The translations under genes and the position numbers were made by a program. 64,000 bases of DNA, taken from Novosphingobium sp. Rr 2-17 (GTDB lineage: Bacteria > Pseudomonadota > Alphaproteobacteria > Sphingomonadales > Sphingomonadaceae). The number at the start of each line of letters is the position of its first letter. Within the stretch, counting starts at the first letter, position 1. Where the stretch lies: assembly GCF_000272475.1 (NCBI RefSeq), contig NZ_AKFJ01000012.1, positions 1 to 64,000 of the forward strand, read 5' to 3'. Shown here one piece after another: positions 25,088 to 33,917 of the stretch. A model generated the notes under the pieces. That model was not told the DNA's origin and did not search any database. It saw only the letters and a list, made by a program, of their open reading frames with translations.

Positions 25088-26611
25088 ATGACCAACCTTT
25101 ACGAAGAACTGCTGAGCGCCCTGCACAGCGTCTGGCACCGGCGCTGGATTGCGCTGGCGATTGCCTGGGGCATCTGCATCGTTGGTTGGTTGGCCATTGC
25201 CTTGATCCCCAACAGCTACGAATCGCACGCGCGCATCTTCATCCAACTGGACGATGCCTTGGCCGAGCAAGTCGGCATCGGCGTCGCCGACAAGAAGCGC
25301 GACATCGAGCGCATTCGCCAGACCCTGACCAGCGCGGTCAACCTGGAGAAAGTCGTGCGGGCAACCCGCTTGGGCGATACGATCCAGAACCCCAAGCAGA
25401 TGGAAGCGGCCACGCTCAAGCTGGGCGACAACGTCAGGGTCATCAGCCAGCAGGACAATCTGTTCGAGATCACCGCGACTGCCAACAATTCGTCGTTCTC
25501 CGATGCCGAGAATGCGCAACTGGCGCAGCAAGTGGCGCAAAAGCTGATCGACATTTTCCGCGAGGAAAACATGTCCGGCAGCAGCGGCGACATGGTCGAG
25601 ACGCTCGACTTCGTGAACGGCCAGCTCCGCGCTCGCGAAAAAGAACTGGAATTGGCTGAAACCAAACGCTCGGCATTCGAGGCGGCCCATCCCGAAATGG
25701 CCCAAGGCGGCGCGGCGCTGTCGCAACGGCTGGAATCGTCGCGCGCATCGCTGAGGGATATCGATGCCGATCTGTCCGCCGCGCAAAGTGCGCTGGCCGC
25801 GATCGACGGGCAGTTGGCGGGAACGCCCAAGCAGATCGCCGGGGCCGCCGGCGGCAGCGCGCAGTCTGCGCTTGCGCGCGCCGAGGCGGACCTTGCCGCC
25901 ATGCGTGCTCGCGGCCAGACAGAGAACCACCCCGACGTCATCGCCGCGCGCAACCAGGTTGCAGCGCTGCGCGGCCCTGCCGCTCGCGAGGCTGCCAGCG
26001 GGACGGGCGGTACGCCGAACCCGGCTTATAGCTCGCTGCAATCGATCCGGGCTGAGCGACAGGCCAACGTCCAGGCGCTGCAATCGCGGCGGGCATCGCT
26101 GCAATCGGACGTGGCATCGTTGACAGTGTCTACGATCTCGGACCCCGAGCTTGCCACCGAAGCCCAGCGCATCAACCGTGACTATGACGTGCTGCGCCAG
26201 CAGTACGACAAGCTTTTGCAGGACCGCGAGGAACTGCGGCTGCGCGGCGAGGTGAAGACCGGACGGGAAGCGGTGAAGTTCCAGGTGGTCGATCCGCCGA
26301 CGACACCACGCTCGCCCGCCGCGCCCAACCGCCCGTTGCTGCTGTTCGGTGTGCTGATCGCCGGGATTGCCGGTGGCTGTGCCGGGGCCTTTGCTCTGGG
26401 GCGGTTGCGTTCGGTGTTCCTGACTGCTGCCGCGCTGGAGCGTGCAACCGGTCTGCCGGTGCTGGGCGCGATCTCGCAGACGTTGACCGATGGCGCGCGG
26501 GCGCTGCATCGCAAACGACTTAAGTATTTCTATGGAGCCTCGGTGGCGTTGGGGGCTTTGTTCGTGATGCTGCTGGCCGCCGAATTCATCCAGCGCGGCA
26601 TGGTGGCGTGA
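25088..26611 (+). CDS. XrtA-locus polysaccharide chain-length determinant (Wzz/GNVR)
   Basis: 507-residue polysaccharide co-polymerase. Two membrane helices, at about residues 17-41 (WIALAIAWGICIVGWLAIAL) and near residue 415 (LLLFGVLIAGIAGGCAGAF), bracket a long periplasmic coiled-coil; a third hydrophobic segment follows near residue 482. The conserved pre-TM motif PPTTPRSPAAPNRPLL is present. It is expected to work with the separate tyrosine kinase encoded next, as Wzc-like split systems do. GGGAG upstream supports the ATG. Confidence 0.93.
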   Translation: MTNLYEELLSALHSVWHRRWIALAIAWGICIVGWLAIALIPNSYESHARIFIQLDDALAEQVGIGVADKKRDIERIRQTLTSAVNLEKVVRATRLGDTIQNPKQMEAATLKLGDNVRVISQQDNLFEITATANNSSFSDAENAQLAQQVAQKLIDIFREENMSGSSGDMVETLDFVNGQLRAREKELELAETKRSAFEAAHPEMAQGGAALSQRLESSRASLRDIDADLSAAQSALAAIDGQLAGTPKQIAGAAGGSAQSALARAEADLAAMRARGQTENHPDVIAARNQVAALRGPAAREAASGTGGTPNPAYSSLQSIRAERQANVQALQSRRASLQSDVASLTVSTISDPELATEAQRINRDYDVLRQQYDKLLQDREELRLRGEVKTGREAVKFQVVDPPTTPRSPAAPNRPLLLFGVLIAGIAGGCAGAFALGRLRSVFLTAAALERATGLPVLGAISQTLTDGARALHRKRLKYFYGASVALGALFVMLLAAEFIQRGMVA

Positions 26612-26622
26612 GGAAAGACGGC

Positions 26623-27660
26623 ATGACCGACCAGACCAAGTTCCCCACGCCCGCTCAACCTGAGGCCGCGCGCCCTCAGGCCCCGAAACCTGACGATGGC
26701 ACCGAGACCGGTGGCAAGCGTCCGTCCCTGCTGGAGCGGGCGACGGGGCGCTTCGATCTCAACAGCTTCATCAGGCCGCCCGCGCCGATGCCGGCGCCTA
26801 CCCGTCCGTCACGGCCCGTTGCAGCGCCTGCGCCGGTCGTCCAGCCGGCACCGGCTCCGGTGGTCCAGGCGGCGCGACCCGCAGCCACCCCGGAAGCCCC
26901 TATCCTCGCGCCGGCATACTTCGGTGGTGAGGTTCTTCCGATTGATCGCGACCATCTGCGCGACCTCGGCCTGATCGTGCCCGAAGGATCGGTGACGGAG
27001 CTGCTCGAAGAATTCCGTATCGTGAAGCGGCAGATCCTGCTGCAAGCCTCGGACCTGCGCCGAAAGAAGGCCGGCGCCAAAGCGCAGCGCGTGCTCATCA
27101 GCTCCCCCCATCCGGGCGAGGGCAAAACCTACTGCGCGGTCAACCTGGCGCTGTCGATCGCGGCGGAGAAGGAAAGCGAAGTCCTTCTGGTGGACGCCGA
27201 TTTCGCCAAGCCCTCGATCCTCTCGGCGCTCGGCCTGCCGGGTGGGCCGGGGCTGATGGACGCGCTGATGGACGAGCGCATCGACGTGGCCGACTGCGTG
27301 CTGACCACCGACATTCCGGGCCTGTGGGTGCTGCCCGCCGGCGACACCACCAGCCACGACAGCGAATACCTGTCCAGCTCGCGCACGGCCAAAGTACTGG
27401 AGCGGCTGACCGAAGGGGCGCCGCAACGCATCGTGATCTTCGATTCGCCGCCGGCCCTGGCTGCGTCGCCCGCAGCGGAGCTGGCCAAGTACGTCGGCCA
27501 GGCGATCGTCATCGTGCGCGCCGATCAGACTGCGCAAGGCGCGCTTGAGGACGCGATCTCGCTGCTCGATGCCTGCCCGAACGTGCAACTGCTGCTGAAC
27601 GCCGCGAAGTTCAGCCCCAGCGGTCGCCGCTTCGGCTCGTACTATGGATACAAGGGATGA
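26623..27660 (+). CDS. XrtA-associated tyrosine autokinase (CpsD/Wzc-like)
   Basis: BY-kinase domain, 345 residues, cytoplasmic, controlling polysaccharide assembly through the chain-length protein. ATG 26623 is chosen over GTG 26608 because GAGGAAAG lies at 26610-26617. The N-terminal ~115 residues are Pro/Ala-rich linker; then Walker A SSPHPGEGKTYCAVN, Walker A' LLVDADFAKPS and Walker B IVIFDSPPAL. The C-terminus ends RRFGSYYGYKG, a small tyrosine cluster of the kind that is autophosphorylated. The stop overlaps the next ATG by 4 bases. Confidence 0.92.
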   Translation: MTDQTKFPTPAQPEAARPQAPKPDDGTETGGKRPSLLERATGRFDLNSFIRPPAPMPAPTRPSRPVAAPAPVVQPAPAPVVQAARPAATPEAPILAPAYFGGEVLPIDRDHLRDLGLIVPEGSVTELLEEFRIVKRQILLQASDLRRKKAGAKAQRVLISSPHPGEGKTYCAVNLALSIAAEKESEVLLVDADFAKPSILSALGLPGGPGLMDALMDERIDVADCVLTTDIPGLWVLPAGDTTSHDSEYLSSSRTAKVLERLTEGAPQRIVIFDSPPALAASPAAELAKYVGQAIVIVRADQTAQGALEDAISLLDACPNVQLLLNAAKFSPSGRRFGSYYGYKG

Positions 27661-29423
27661 TCGCAGTGGGACGATTGCGAGCGCTGGGCTCGACCGCCTC
27701 GCTGGCGGTCGTCGCTGCGCTGGGCCTGCCGCAAGTGGCCGGTGCGCAGACGGTCGGTTATGACAACGTGGGCAGCGACACCAGCAGCGATCCGACGGTC
27801 ACGGCCAACGCGGATGCGGACACGAACAAGCCCGCACGATCCAGCAAGCGCGGCGGCAAGGGCAATGGCAGGGGCAACGGCGCCAAGCATATCGACGTGG
27901 TGCCCTACATCGAGCTGGACCAGATCGTCACGGCGGACATTACGCCGGGCAGCGACGTGCTGACCTACACGCAGGCCGTTGTCGGCGTCGATGCGACGAT
28001 TGCGGGGCGCAACAACGCCTTGTCGGCCTCGGTACGCTATGCCCACCAGATCGGCTGGGGCAAGAAGGCCAACGATGGCGACCAGATCAGCGGCATCGCG
28101 CGCGGCTATACCAGGATCGCGCCGGGCCTGACCGTCGAGGCCGGCGCCCTGGCGACGCGCACCAACAGCTATGGCGGCACTAGCAGCGGCATCGGCAGCA
28201 GCAGCCTGGGCGGCGGCAGCTTCGGCGGCAACCAGACCGTCTATTCCGTCTACGCCGGCCCCGCGCTGACGCAGCGGGTGGGCGACCTTAACATTTCCGC
28301 CAGCTATCGCCTTGGCTACACCAAAGTCACGCAGGACGGCGACCGCTCGGTCGGCTCGTTCGACACCTTCGACGAAAGCATCGTCCAGGTCGCAGACCTC
28401 GAAGCCGGTTTCTCGCCAGGCACCCTGCTGCCGGTGGGCGTCGGCGTTGCCGCCAGCGGCTATCAGGAGAATATCTCCAACCTGGACCAACGCGTGCGCG
28501 ATTTCCAGGCCCGCGCGCTCGTCACGGTTCCGGTCAGCCGGACCGTTCAGGTGGTGGGAGCGGTGGGGTATGAGGATGTCGAAGTGTCCTCGCGTGATGC
28601 CAAGCGCAATGCCGACGGCACGCCGATGGTGGGTTCGGACGGTCGCTACGTTACGGACAAAAGCTCGCCGCGCCAGATATCCTACGATGTCAGCGGGTTG
28701 ATCTGGGACGTCGCGGTGATGTGGCGACCCAGCCCGCGCACGTCGCTGTCGGCACACATCGGTCGCCGCTATGGCAGCATCAGCTATGGCGGCAACTTGT
28801 CCTACGCCCCCAGCGACCGCAGCCAGCTCAGCATCTCGGTCTACGACAATATTTCCGGTTACGGCGGGCAAGTGAACCGCCTGCTGGGCGAATTATCGGA
28901 CGACTTCGAAGCGGTGCGCGATCCCGTGACCGGCCAGTTGCAAGGCTGCGTTGCCACGCTCGATGGTAACAACTGCTTGTCCGGCGTACTGGGATCGCTG
29001 CGGTCCTCGACCTTCCGCGCGCGCGGCGTGACCGCCAGTTATTCGATCCAGATCGGTCGCCGCCTCAGCGCCGGCATCGGCGTGGGCTATGATCGGCGCA
29101 ACTACATTGCGGCGCAAGGCACCGTGCTGGCCTCTGCCAATGGCGTGATCGACGAGAACACCTGGCTGGCGGCCTACATCGGCGGCCAGCTTAGCCGCAG
29201 GGATGGCTGGTCGGCCAACACATACGTCAGGTGGGTGTCCACCAACGATCTCGTCTCGGGCGATGAGACCGGCTATGGTGCCAGCGCCAGCTATTACCGC
29301 AATTTCCTGCCGCGCCTGCGTGGTACCGTCGCGGTCGCTATCGATGGTGTATCTTCCAATACCCCCTCGATCGACGATATCTGGTCCGCTTCGGCGCTGG
29401 CCGGGCTGCGCTACAGCTTCTGA
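27657..29423 (+). CDS. PEP-CTERM/XrtA-associated outer-membrane beta-barrel protein
   Basis: 588 residues with a signal peptide (…LAVVAALGLPQVAGAQ) and a long run of alternating amphipathic strands ending in aromatic LAGLRYSF, the C-terminal signature recognised by the BAM complex. The family (often described as TIGR03016-type) is restricted to XrtA loci and likely forms the outer-membrane pore for the polysaccharide, analogous to AlgE/PgaA-type porins. A Ser/Gly-rich loop lies at about residues 170-195. Start overlaps the kinase stop. Confidence 0.88.
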   Translation: MIAVGRLRALGSTASLAVVAALGLPQVAGAQTVGYDNVGSDTSSDPTVTANADADTNKPARSSKRGGKGNGRGNGAKHIDVVPYIELDQIVTADITPGSDVLTYTQAVVGVDATIAGRNNALSASVRYAHQIGWGKKANDGDQISGIARGYTRIAPGLTVEAGALATRTNSYGGTSSGIGSSSLGGGSFGGNQTVYSVYAGPALTQRVGDLNISASYRLGYTKVTQDGDRSVGSFDTFDESIVQVADLEAGFSPGTLLPVGVGVAASGYQENISNLDQRVRDFQARALVTVPVSRTVQVVGAVGYEDVEVSSRDAKRNADGTPMVGSDGRYVTDKSSPRQISYDVSGLIWDVAVMWRPSPRTSLSAHIGRRYGSISYGGNLSYAPSDRSQLSISVYDNISGYGGQVNRLLGELSDDFEAVRDPVTGQLQGCVATLDGNNCLSGVLGSLRSSTFRARGVTASYSIQIGRRLSAGIGVGYDRRNYIAAQGTVLASANGVIDENTWLAAYIGGQLSRRDGWSANTYVRWVSTNDLVSGDETGYGASASYYRNFLPRLRGTVAVAIDGVSSNTPSIDDIWSASALAGLRYSF

Positions 29424-29436
29424 TAAGGAACGCACG

Positions 29437-30669
29437 ATGTTCGATGATTTCTACGGGCTGGGTGGCAAGCCGTTCCAACTGACGCCCGACCCGGCGTTCT
29501 ATTTCGAGAGCGCGACGCACCGCAAGGCGCTGTCGTACCTGGGCTATGGCCTGGCCCAAAGCGAAGGCTTCGTGGTCATCACTGGCGAGGTTGGCGCGGG
29601 CAAGTCCACGCTGGTCGCCTACCTGATGGCGACGATCGACCCCGCGCGGATGACCGCGGCCAATGTGGTGACGAGCGCGCTCGACGGCGAGGAAATCGTC
29701 CACGTCGTCGCTCAGTCGTTTGGCCTTGCGGTCGCCGGGCATGACAAGGCTTCGGCGCTGGGTGCGATCGAGACGTTCCTGCACGAGGAAGCACGCGCCG
29801 GTCGCCGCTGCCTGCTGATCGTGGACGAGGCGCAGAACTTGTCGGTCAGCGCGCTGGAAGAACTGCGGATGCTGTCCAACTTCCAGCTTGGCGCTAATCC
29901 GCTGTTGCAAACGCTGCTGCTGGGCCAGCCCGAGTTTCGCGATACCCTGCTGCACAGCACCGAGCTGGAGCAATTGCGCCAGCGCGTCATCGCCACCCAC
30001 CACCTGGCGGCGATGGAGCCGCGCGAGGTGCAGACGTATGTCGAGCATCGCCTCACGTGCGTCGGCTGGACCGGCCGGCCGGCGTTCGATCCGGAGGTCT
30101 TCGCACAGATCCATGAGGCGACCGGCGGCATTCCGCGCCGGATCAACCAGATCCTCAACCGCTTGTTGCTGCTGGGCGCGGTCGAACAACGCGATCGCAT
30201 CGACGGGGACATGTTGGACCAAGTGCTGGCCGAATTGGACGACGATGGCGCGCTGGCCTTGGTGACCGTGCAGGCGCAAGTCGCTCCGCAGACCACTCCT
30301 GTCGCTGAGCAACCCGCTCAACCTTTGTCGTTCGCCCAAGGGCCCAACGCGCCGGTCGTGGCCGGGCTCGATGCGGCAGAGGCGCGTTCGCTGATCGAAC
30401 AAGCGCTTGCCGATCGCGATGGGCAGATCGCCGAGCTTCAGACGGCGCTGATTGAACTGGCCGCCTCGATCGAGCCGGGTGAAGCTGCGTCCAAAGCACC
30501 CGACAACAGCGATCAGGTTGCGGCGCTGCAGGCCGAACTGGCCGAAGCCACCGCAACCGTGGCAAGGCTTGAAGCACGCTTGGGCGATACCGAGCGCACG
30601 CTTCGCCATGCCTTGACGATGCTGATCGAGTGGATCGAAAACGGCGACGGCCAGCGCCAGGCAGCTTGA
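29437..30669 (+). CDS. XrtA-associated AAA ATPase (ExeA-like)
   Basis: 410 residues from ATG 29437 with AAGGAA at 29425-29430. It opens with FYGLGGKPFQLTPDPAFYF, the hallmark of the ExeA/XrtA ATPase family, then Walker A GEVGAGKST and Walker B LLIVDEAQNL, followed by the sensor/arginine region (LEQLRQRV). The C-terminal ~100 residues are a coiled-coil (VAALQAELAEATATVARLEA). It probably energises assembly of the export complex; a peptidoglycan-binding domain as in ExeA is not seen. Confidence 0.92.
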   Translation: MFDDFYGLGGKPFQLTPDPAFYFESATHRKALSYLGYGLAQSEGFVVITGEVGAGKSTLVAYLMATIDPARMTAANVVTSALDGEEIVHVVAQSFGLAVAGHDKASALGAIETFLHEEARAGRRCLLIVDEAQNLSVSALEELRMLSNFQLGANPLLQTLLLGQPEFRDTLLHSTELEQLRQRVIATHHLAAMEPREVQTYVEHRLTCVGWTGRPAFDPEVFAQIHEATGGIPRRINQILNRLLLLGAVEQRDRIDGDMLDQVLAELDDDGALALVTVQAQVAPQTTPVAEQPAQPLSFAQGPNAPVVAGLDAAEARSLIEQALADRDGQIAELQTALIELAASIEPGEAASKAPDNSDQVAALQAELAEATATVARLEARLGDTERTLRHALTMLIEWIENGDGQRQAA

Positions 30670-30686
30670 GCGGCACGGAGAGTTTG

Positions 30687-31592
30687 ATGACCGCGATGGC
30701 AACGGCTGATGGGCAGATCAACGGCCTCTCTGTCGATGTGGAGGAGTGGTTCCAGGTCGGCGCCTTTGAAAAGGTGATCGATCGTGCGGACTGGCCCTCG
30801 CTCGCTAGCCGGGCAGAGCGCAACTGCGATGCTATTCTCCAGTTGTTCGACGACGCGGGCGCCAAGGGCACGTTCTTCACTCTGGGCTGGGTGGCAGAGC
30901 GTCACCCCGCCATGATGCGCCGCATTGCCGAGGCTGGACATGAGGTCGCGAGCCACGGCTGGGACCACGAGCGCGTGTTCCGCCTGGGCGCGACTGCCTT
31001 TGCCGCCGACCTTTCGCGCGCGCGCCGCGTGATCGAGGATGCCAGCGGGCAAGCCGTGACTGGCTATCGCGCGCCCAGCTTCTCGATCGATGCCCGCACG
31101 CCCTGGGCGTTCGAGGTGCTGGCCGAACAAGGCTATGCCTACAGTTCCAGCGTCGCGCCGGTGGCGCACGATCACTACGGCTGGCGCGATGCACCACGCT
31201 TTGCCTTCCGACCGCTGGCGGACGCGGCGCTGGTCGAAATCCCGGTGACCACCGCGCTGTTCGCGGGCAAGCGGCTGGCGGCGGGCGGCGGCGGGTTTTT
31301 CCGGGTGCTGCCCTATCAGTTCTCACGCTGGGCGATCCGGCAAGTGAACCGCGACGAGGGCCGCCCGGCAGTGTTCTATTTTCACCCGTGGGAGATCGAT
31401 CCCGACCAGCCGCGCGTCGCAGGCGCACCGCTGCGCTCGCGCTTGCGCCATTACACCAACCTCAATGTGATGGCCGCTAAGCTGCGCCAGCTCGTGGCCG
31501 AGTTCCGCTGGGGGCGGATGGATGCGCTGGCAGCCCGCGAGGCTGCGCGCGCGCCGATCTGGCCCGCTGCGCTGCTGGACCAGGCGGCGTGA
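30687..31592 (+). CDS. XrtA-system polysaccharide deacetylase
   Basis: NodB-homology carbohydrate esterase, 301 residues. The catalytic motifs read LSVDVEEWFQ (D-x-E variant of the usual D-D), SHGWDHE (metal-binding H-x3-H) and GYRAPSFSI (R-x-P). It removes N-acetyl groups from the polysaccharide, probably in the periplasm although no signal peptide is visible. ATG 30687 with GGAG upstream; the stop overlaps the FemAB start (GTGA). Confidence 0.93.
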   Translation: MTAMATADGQINGLSVDVEEWFQVGAFEKVIDRADWPSLASRAERNCDAILQLFDDAGAKGTFFTLGWVAERHPAMMRRIAEAGHEVASHGWDHERVFRLGATAFAADLSRARRVIEDASGQAVTGYRAPSFSIDARTPWAFEVLAEQGYAYSSSVAPVAHDHYGWRDAPRFAFRPLADAALVEIPVTTALFAGKRLAAGGGGFFRVLPYQFSRWAIRQVNRDEGRPAVFYFHPWEIDPDQPRVAGAPLRSRLRHYTNLNVMAAKLRQLVAEFRWGRMDALAAREAARAPIWPAALLDQAA

Positions 31593-32677
31593 ACGCGCCG
31601 TTCGTGCCTTTGGCGGACACCATCAGACTGGTCGATCTTGCCGATCCGAACGAGATCGCGCGGATCGATGCGTTCGTTGCGCACCACCCGCAAGGCACAC
31701 CGTTCCACCGCCCGGCCTGGTTCATCTCGGTGGCGCGGGCCACCGGCAACCAGCCGCTGGCGCTGGTGCAAGAGCGCCATGGTGAGATCGTGGCGCTGCT
31801 GCCGCTCGACCTGATCCATTCGCCGATCTTCGGTCGGCTGCTCGCCTCCACCGGCTTTGCCGTGGGCGGGGGCGTTCTGGCCTTGCCCGACGCCGATGCC
31901 GCCGCGCTGTTCCCGGTGCTGGAGGAATTGGCGCTACGCCATTCCTGCCCCACCATCGAACTGCGCGGGGGCGTTCTCCCGCACGAGCAGGGGGGCTGGG
32001 CGCTCAAGGCCCAATCGCACGCCAACTTCGCCCGCCCGCTCGCGCCCGAAGGCCCCGGTGCGGACGAGGCCGAATTGCTCGCGATCCCGCGCAAGCAGCG
32101 CGCCGAAGTGCGCCGCTCGCTCGCCACCGACTTCACGATCGAGACCGGCAGTAGCGAGCGTGATCGCGCTGCGCACTACGCGGTGTTCTGCGAAAGCTAC
32201 CGCAACCTCGGCACGCCGGTGTTCCCCCGCGCGCTGATCGACGCGGTGCTCGATGCGTTTGGCGACGAGGCCGACATTCTGACGGTGCGCCACGAAGGCC
32301 GCCCGGTGTCCAGCGTCGTCAGTCTCTACCATCGCGGTGTCGTCATGCCCTATTGGGGCGGTGGCACGCACGAGGCGCGGCGACTGCGCGCAAATGACCG
32401 CGCCTATTACGAACTCATGCTCCATGCCCGGCGGCGCGGCTGCACCGTGTTCGATTTCGGGCGCTCCAAAACGATGAGCGGCGCCTATCAGTTCAAGCGC
32501 AACTGGGGCTTCGAGCCCGAGCCGCTCACGTACGCCAGTTGGACCGCCCCTGGCGCCGCGCCGCGCGATGCGGACCCGACCAGCAGCGCGCTCTCGGCAA
32601 AGATCGCGCTGTGGCAGCGTTTGCCGCTGGGGATCGCCAATCGCCTCGGCCCATGGATCGCGCGTGGCATCGGCTGA
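31589..32677 (+). CDS. FemAB family protein, XrtA/PEP-CTERM-associated
   Basis: 362 residues starting at GTG 31589, overlapping the deacetylase stop. GNAT/FemAB fold: TPFHRPAWFISVARATGNQP, then RKQRAEVRRSL, and the C-terminal GCTVFDFGRSKTMSGAYQFK block typical of this family. FemAB relatives move amino acids from tRNA or acyl carriers onto sugars or peptides; substrate here unknown. Part of the coupled + arm. Confidence 0.9.
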   Translation: MNAPFVPLADTIRLVDLADPNEIARIDAFVAHHPQGTPFHRPAWFISVARATGNQPLALVQERHGEIVALLPLDLIHSPIFGRLLASTGFAVGGGVLALPDADAAALFPVLEELALRHSCPTIELRGGVLPHEQGGWALKAQSHANFARPLAPEGPGADEAELLAIPRKQRAEVRRSLATDFTIETGSSERDRAAHYAVFCESYRNLGTPVFPRALIDAVLDAFGDEADILTVRHEGRPVSSVVSLYHRGVVMPYWGGGTHEARRLRANDRAYYELMLHARRRGCTVFDFGRSKTMSGAYQFKRNWGFEPEPLTYASWTAPGAAPRDADPTSSALSAKIALWQRLPLGIANRLGPWIARGIG

Positions 32678-32690
32678 TGGGCGACACCTG

Positions 32691-33917
32691 ATGGGAGACA
32701 TCCTGTTCCTGTCGCACCGCATTCCGTTCCCGGCGGATCGCGGTGACAAGATCCGTTCGCACAACGTCCTCAAGGCGTTGGCCCGCTACGCGCCGGTCCA
32801 CGTCGCGACCTTTGCCGACGATGCCGCCGATCGGGCCTACGAGCCGCAGCTTGCCAGCCTGGCCGCCAGTTATCGCCTGGTCACTCGGGCCAAGTCGCTG
32901 CCCCGCGCCGGGGTGGAGGCGCTGGTCGCTGGCAAGCCGCTGAGCCTCACCGCCTTCCACCACCGCGCGATCGAGGGCTACGTCCGCCACTTGCTGGCGA
33001 GCCGCTCGATCGACGTGATCTACGTTTTTTCCGGGCAGATGGCCCAGTACGTGCCTGCCGACTTCACCGGCGTCGTTGTGGCCGATCTGGTCGATGTCGA
33101 TTCGGCCAAGTTCGAAGCCTATGCCCAGCGCAGCGGCGGCATCCGCGCCTGGATGGAACGCCGCGAGGCGCGGTTGCTCAGCGCCGAGGAAGCGCGGATT
33201 GTCGCTAAGTCTGAGGTGATCCTGCTGATCAGCGAGCCGGAAGCGGCGCTGTTGCAATCGCGGCTGCCAGTCCCCTCGCAGCGCGTGCGGACGATGGGCA
33301 ATGGCCTCGACGCGGCGTTCTTCGATCCCATTGGCATCGCGCCCGCGCCGCAGATGGCGGGGCGCGCCAGGCCGCGCATCGTGTTCACCGGACAAATGGA
33401 TTACGCACCCAACATCGAAGCGGCGATGCGCGCGATCGAGCGTATCCTGCCGCGCGTGCGTGCCGTGCTTCCCGAAGCCAGCTTCCATGTCGTCGGTCGC
33501 AATCCGTCTCCCGCGCTCAAGGCGCACGACGGGCGGAGCGGCGTGCATGTCTGGGGCCGGGTCGACGATATACGCCCTTGGCTTGCCGTTGCCGACTGCG
33601 CCCTGGTGCCACTGGAGATCGCACGCGGCGTCCAGAATAAGGTTCTCGAAGCGATGGCGATGGCGCTGCCGGTCGTCCTGACGCCGGGTGCGGCGACGGG
33701 CATCCCTGCGTGCGATGGGCGTGACTTTGCCGTTGCCGAAAGCGACGATGCACTGGCGCAGGCAGTCATCGCGCTCGCCGCCGATCCGCAGCGCGCCCAA
33801 GCCATGGGCCGCGATGCGCGCGCCTGGATTCTCGCGCACGCCAGTTGGGAGGCGGCGTTGGCCGATCTGCCGTACTATTTGACCCAGCGCCAAACGGCCT
33901 TGTCCGATGCCGCCTGA
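32691..33917 (+). CDS. XrtA-system glycosyltransferase, GT4-like
   Basis: 408 residues, GT-B fold. N-terminal LFLSHRIPFPADRGDKIRSH is the marker of the glycosyltransferases found only in XrtA loci (TIGR03087 type). The C-terminal donor-binding domain has IVFTGQMDYAPNIEAAMRAI and the E-x7-E-like VPLEIARGVQNKVLEAMAMA. Retaining sugar transfer is expected; sugar unknown. ATG 32691 has a weak ribosome binding site. Overlaps the exosortase start by 11 bases. Confidence 0.92.
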   Translation: MGDILFLSHRIPFPADRGDKIRSHNVLKALARYAPVHVATFADDAADRAYEPQLASLAASYRLVTRAKSLPRAGVEALVAGKPLSLTAFHHRAIEGYVRHLLASRSIDVIYVFSGQMAQYVPADFTGVVVADLVDVDSAKFEAYAQRSGGIRAWMERREARLLSAEEARIVAKSEVILLISEPEAALLQSRLPVPSQRVRTMGNGLDAAFFDPIGIAPAPQMAGRARPRIVFTGQMDYAPNIEAAMRAIERILPRVRAVLPEASFHVVGRNPSPALKAHDGRSGVHVWGRVDDIRPWLAVADCALVPLEIARGVQNKVLEAMAMALPVVLTPGAATGIPACDGRDFAVAESDDALAQAVIALAADPQRAQAMGRDARAWILAHASWEAALADLPYYLTQRQTALSDAA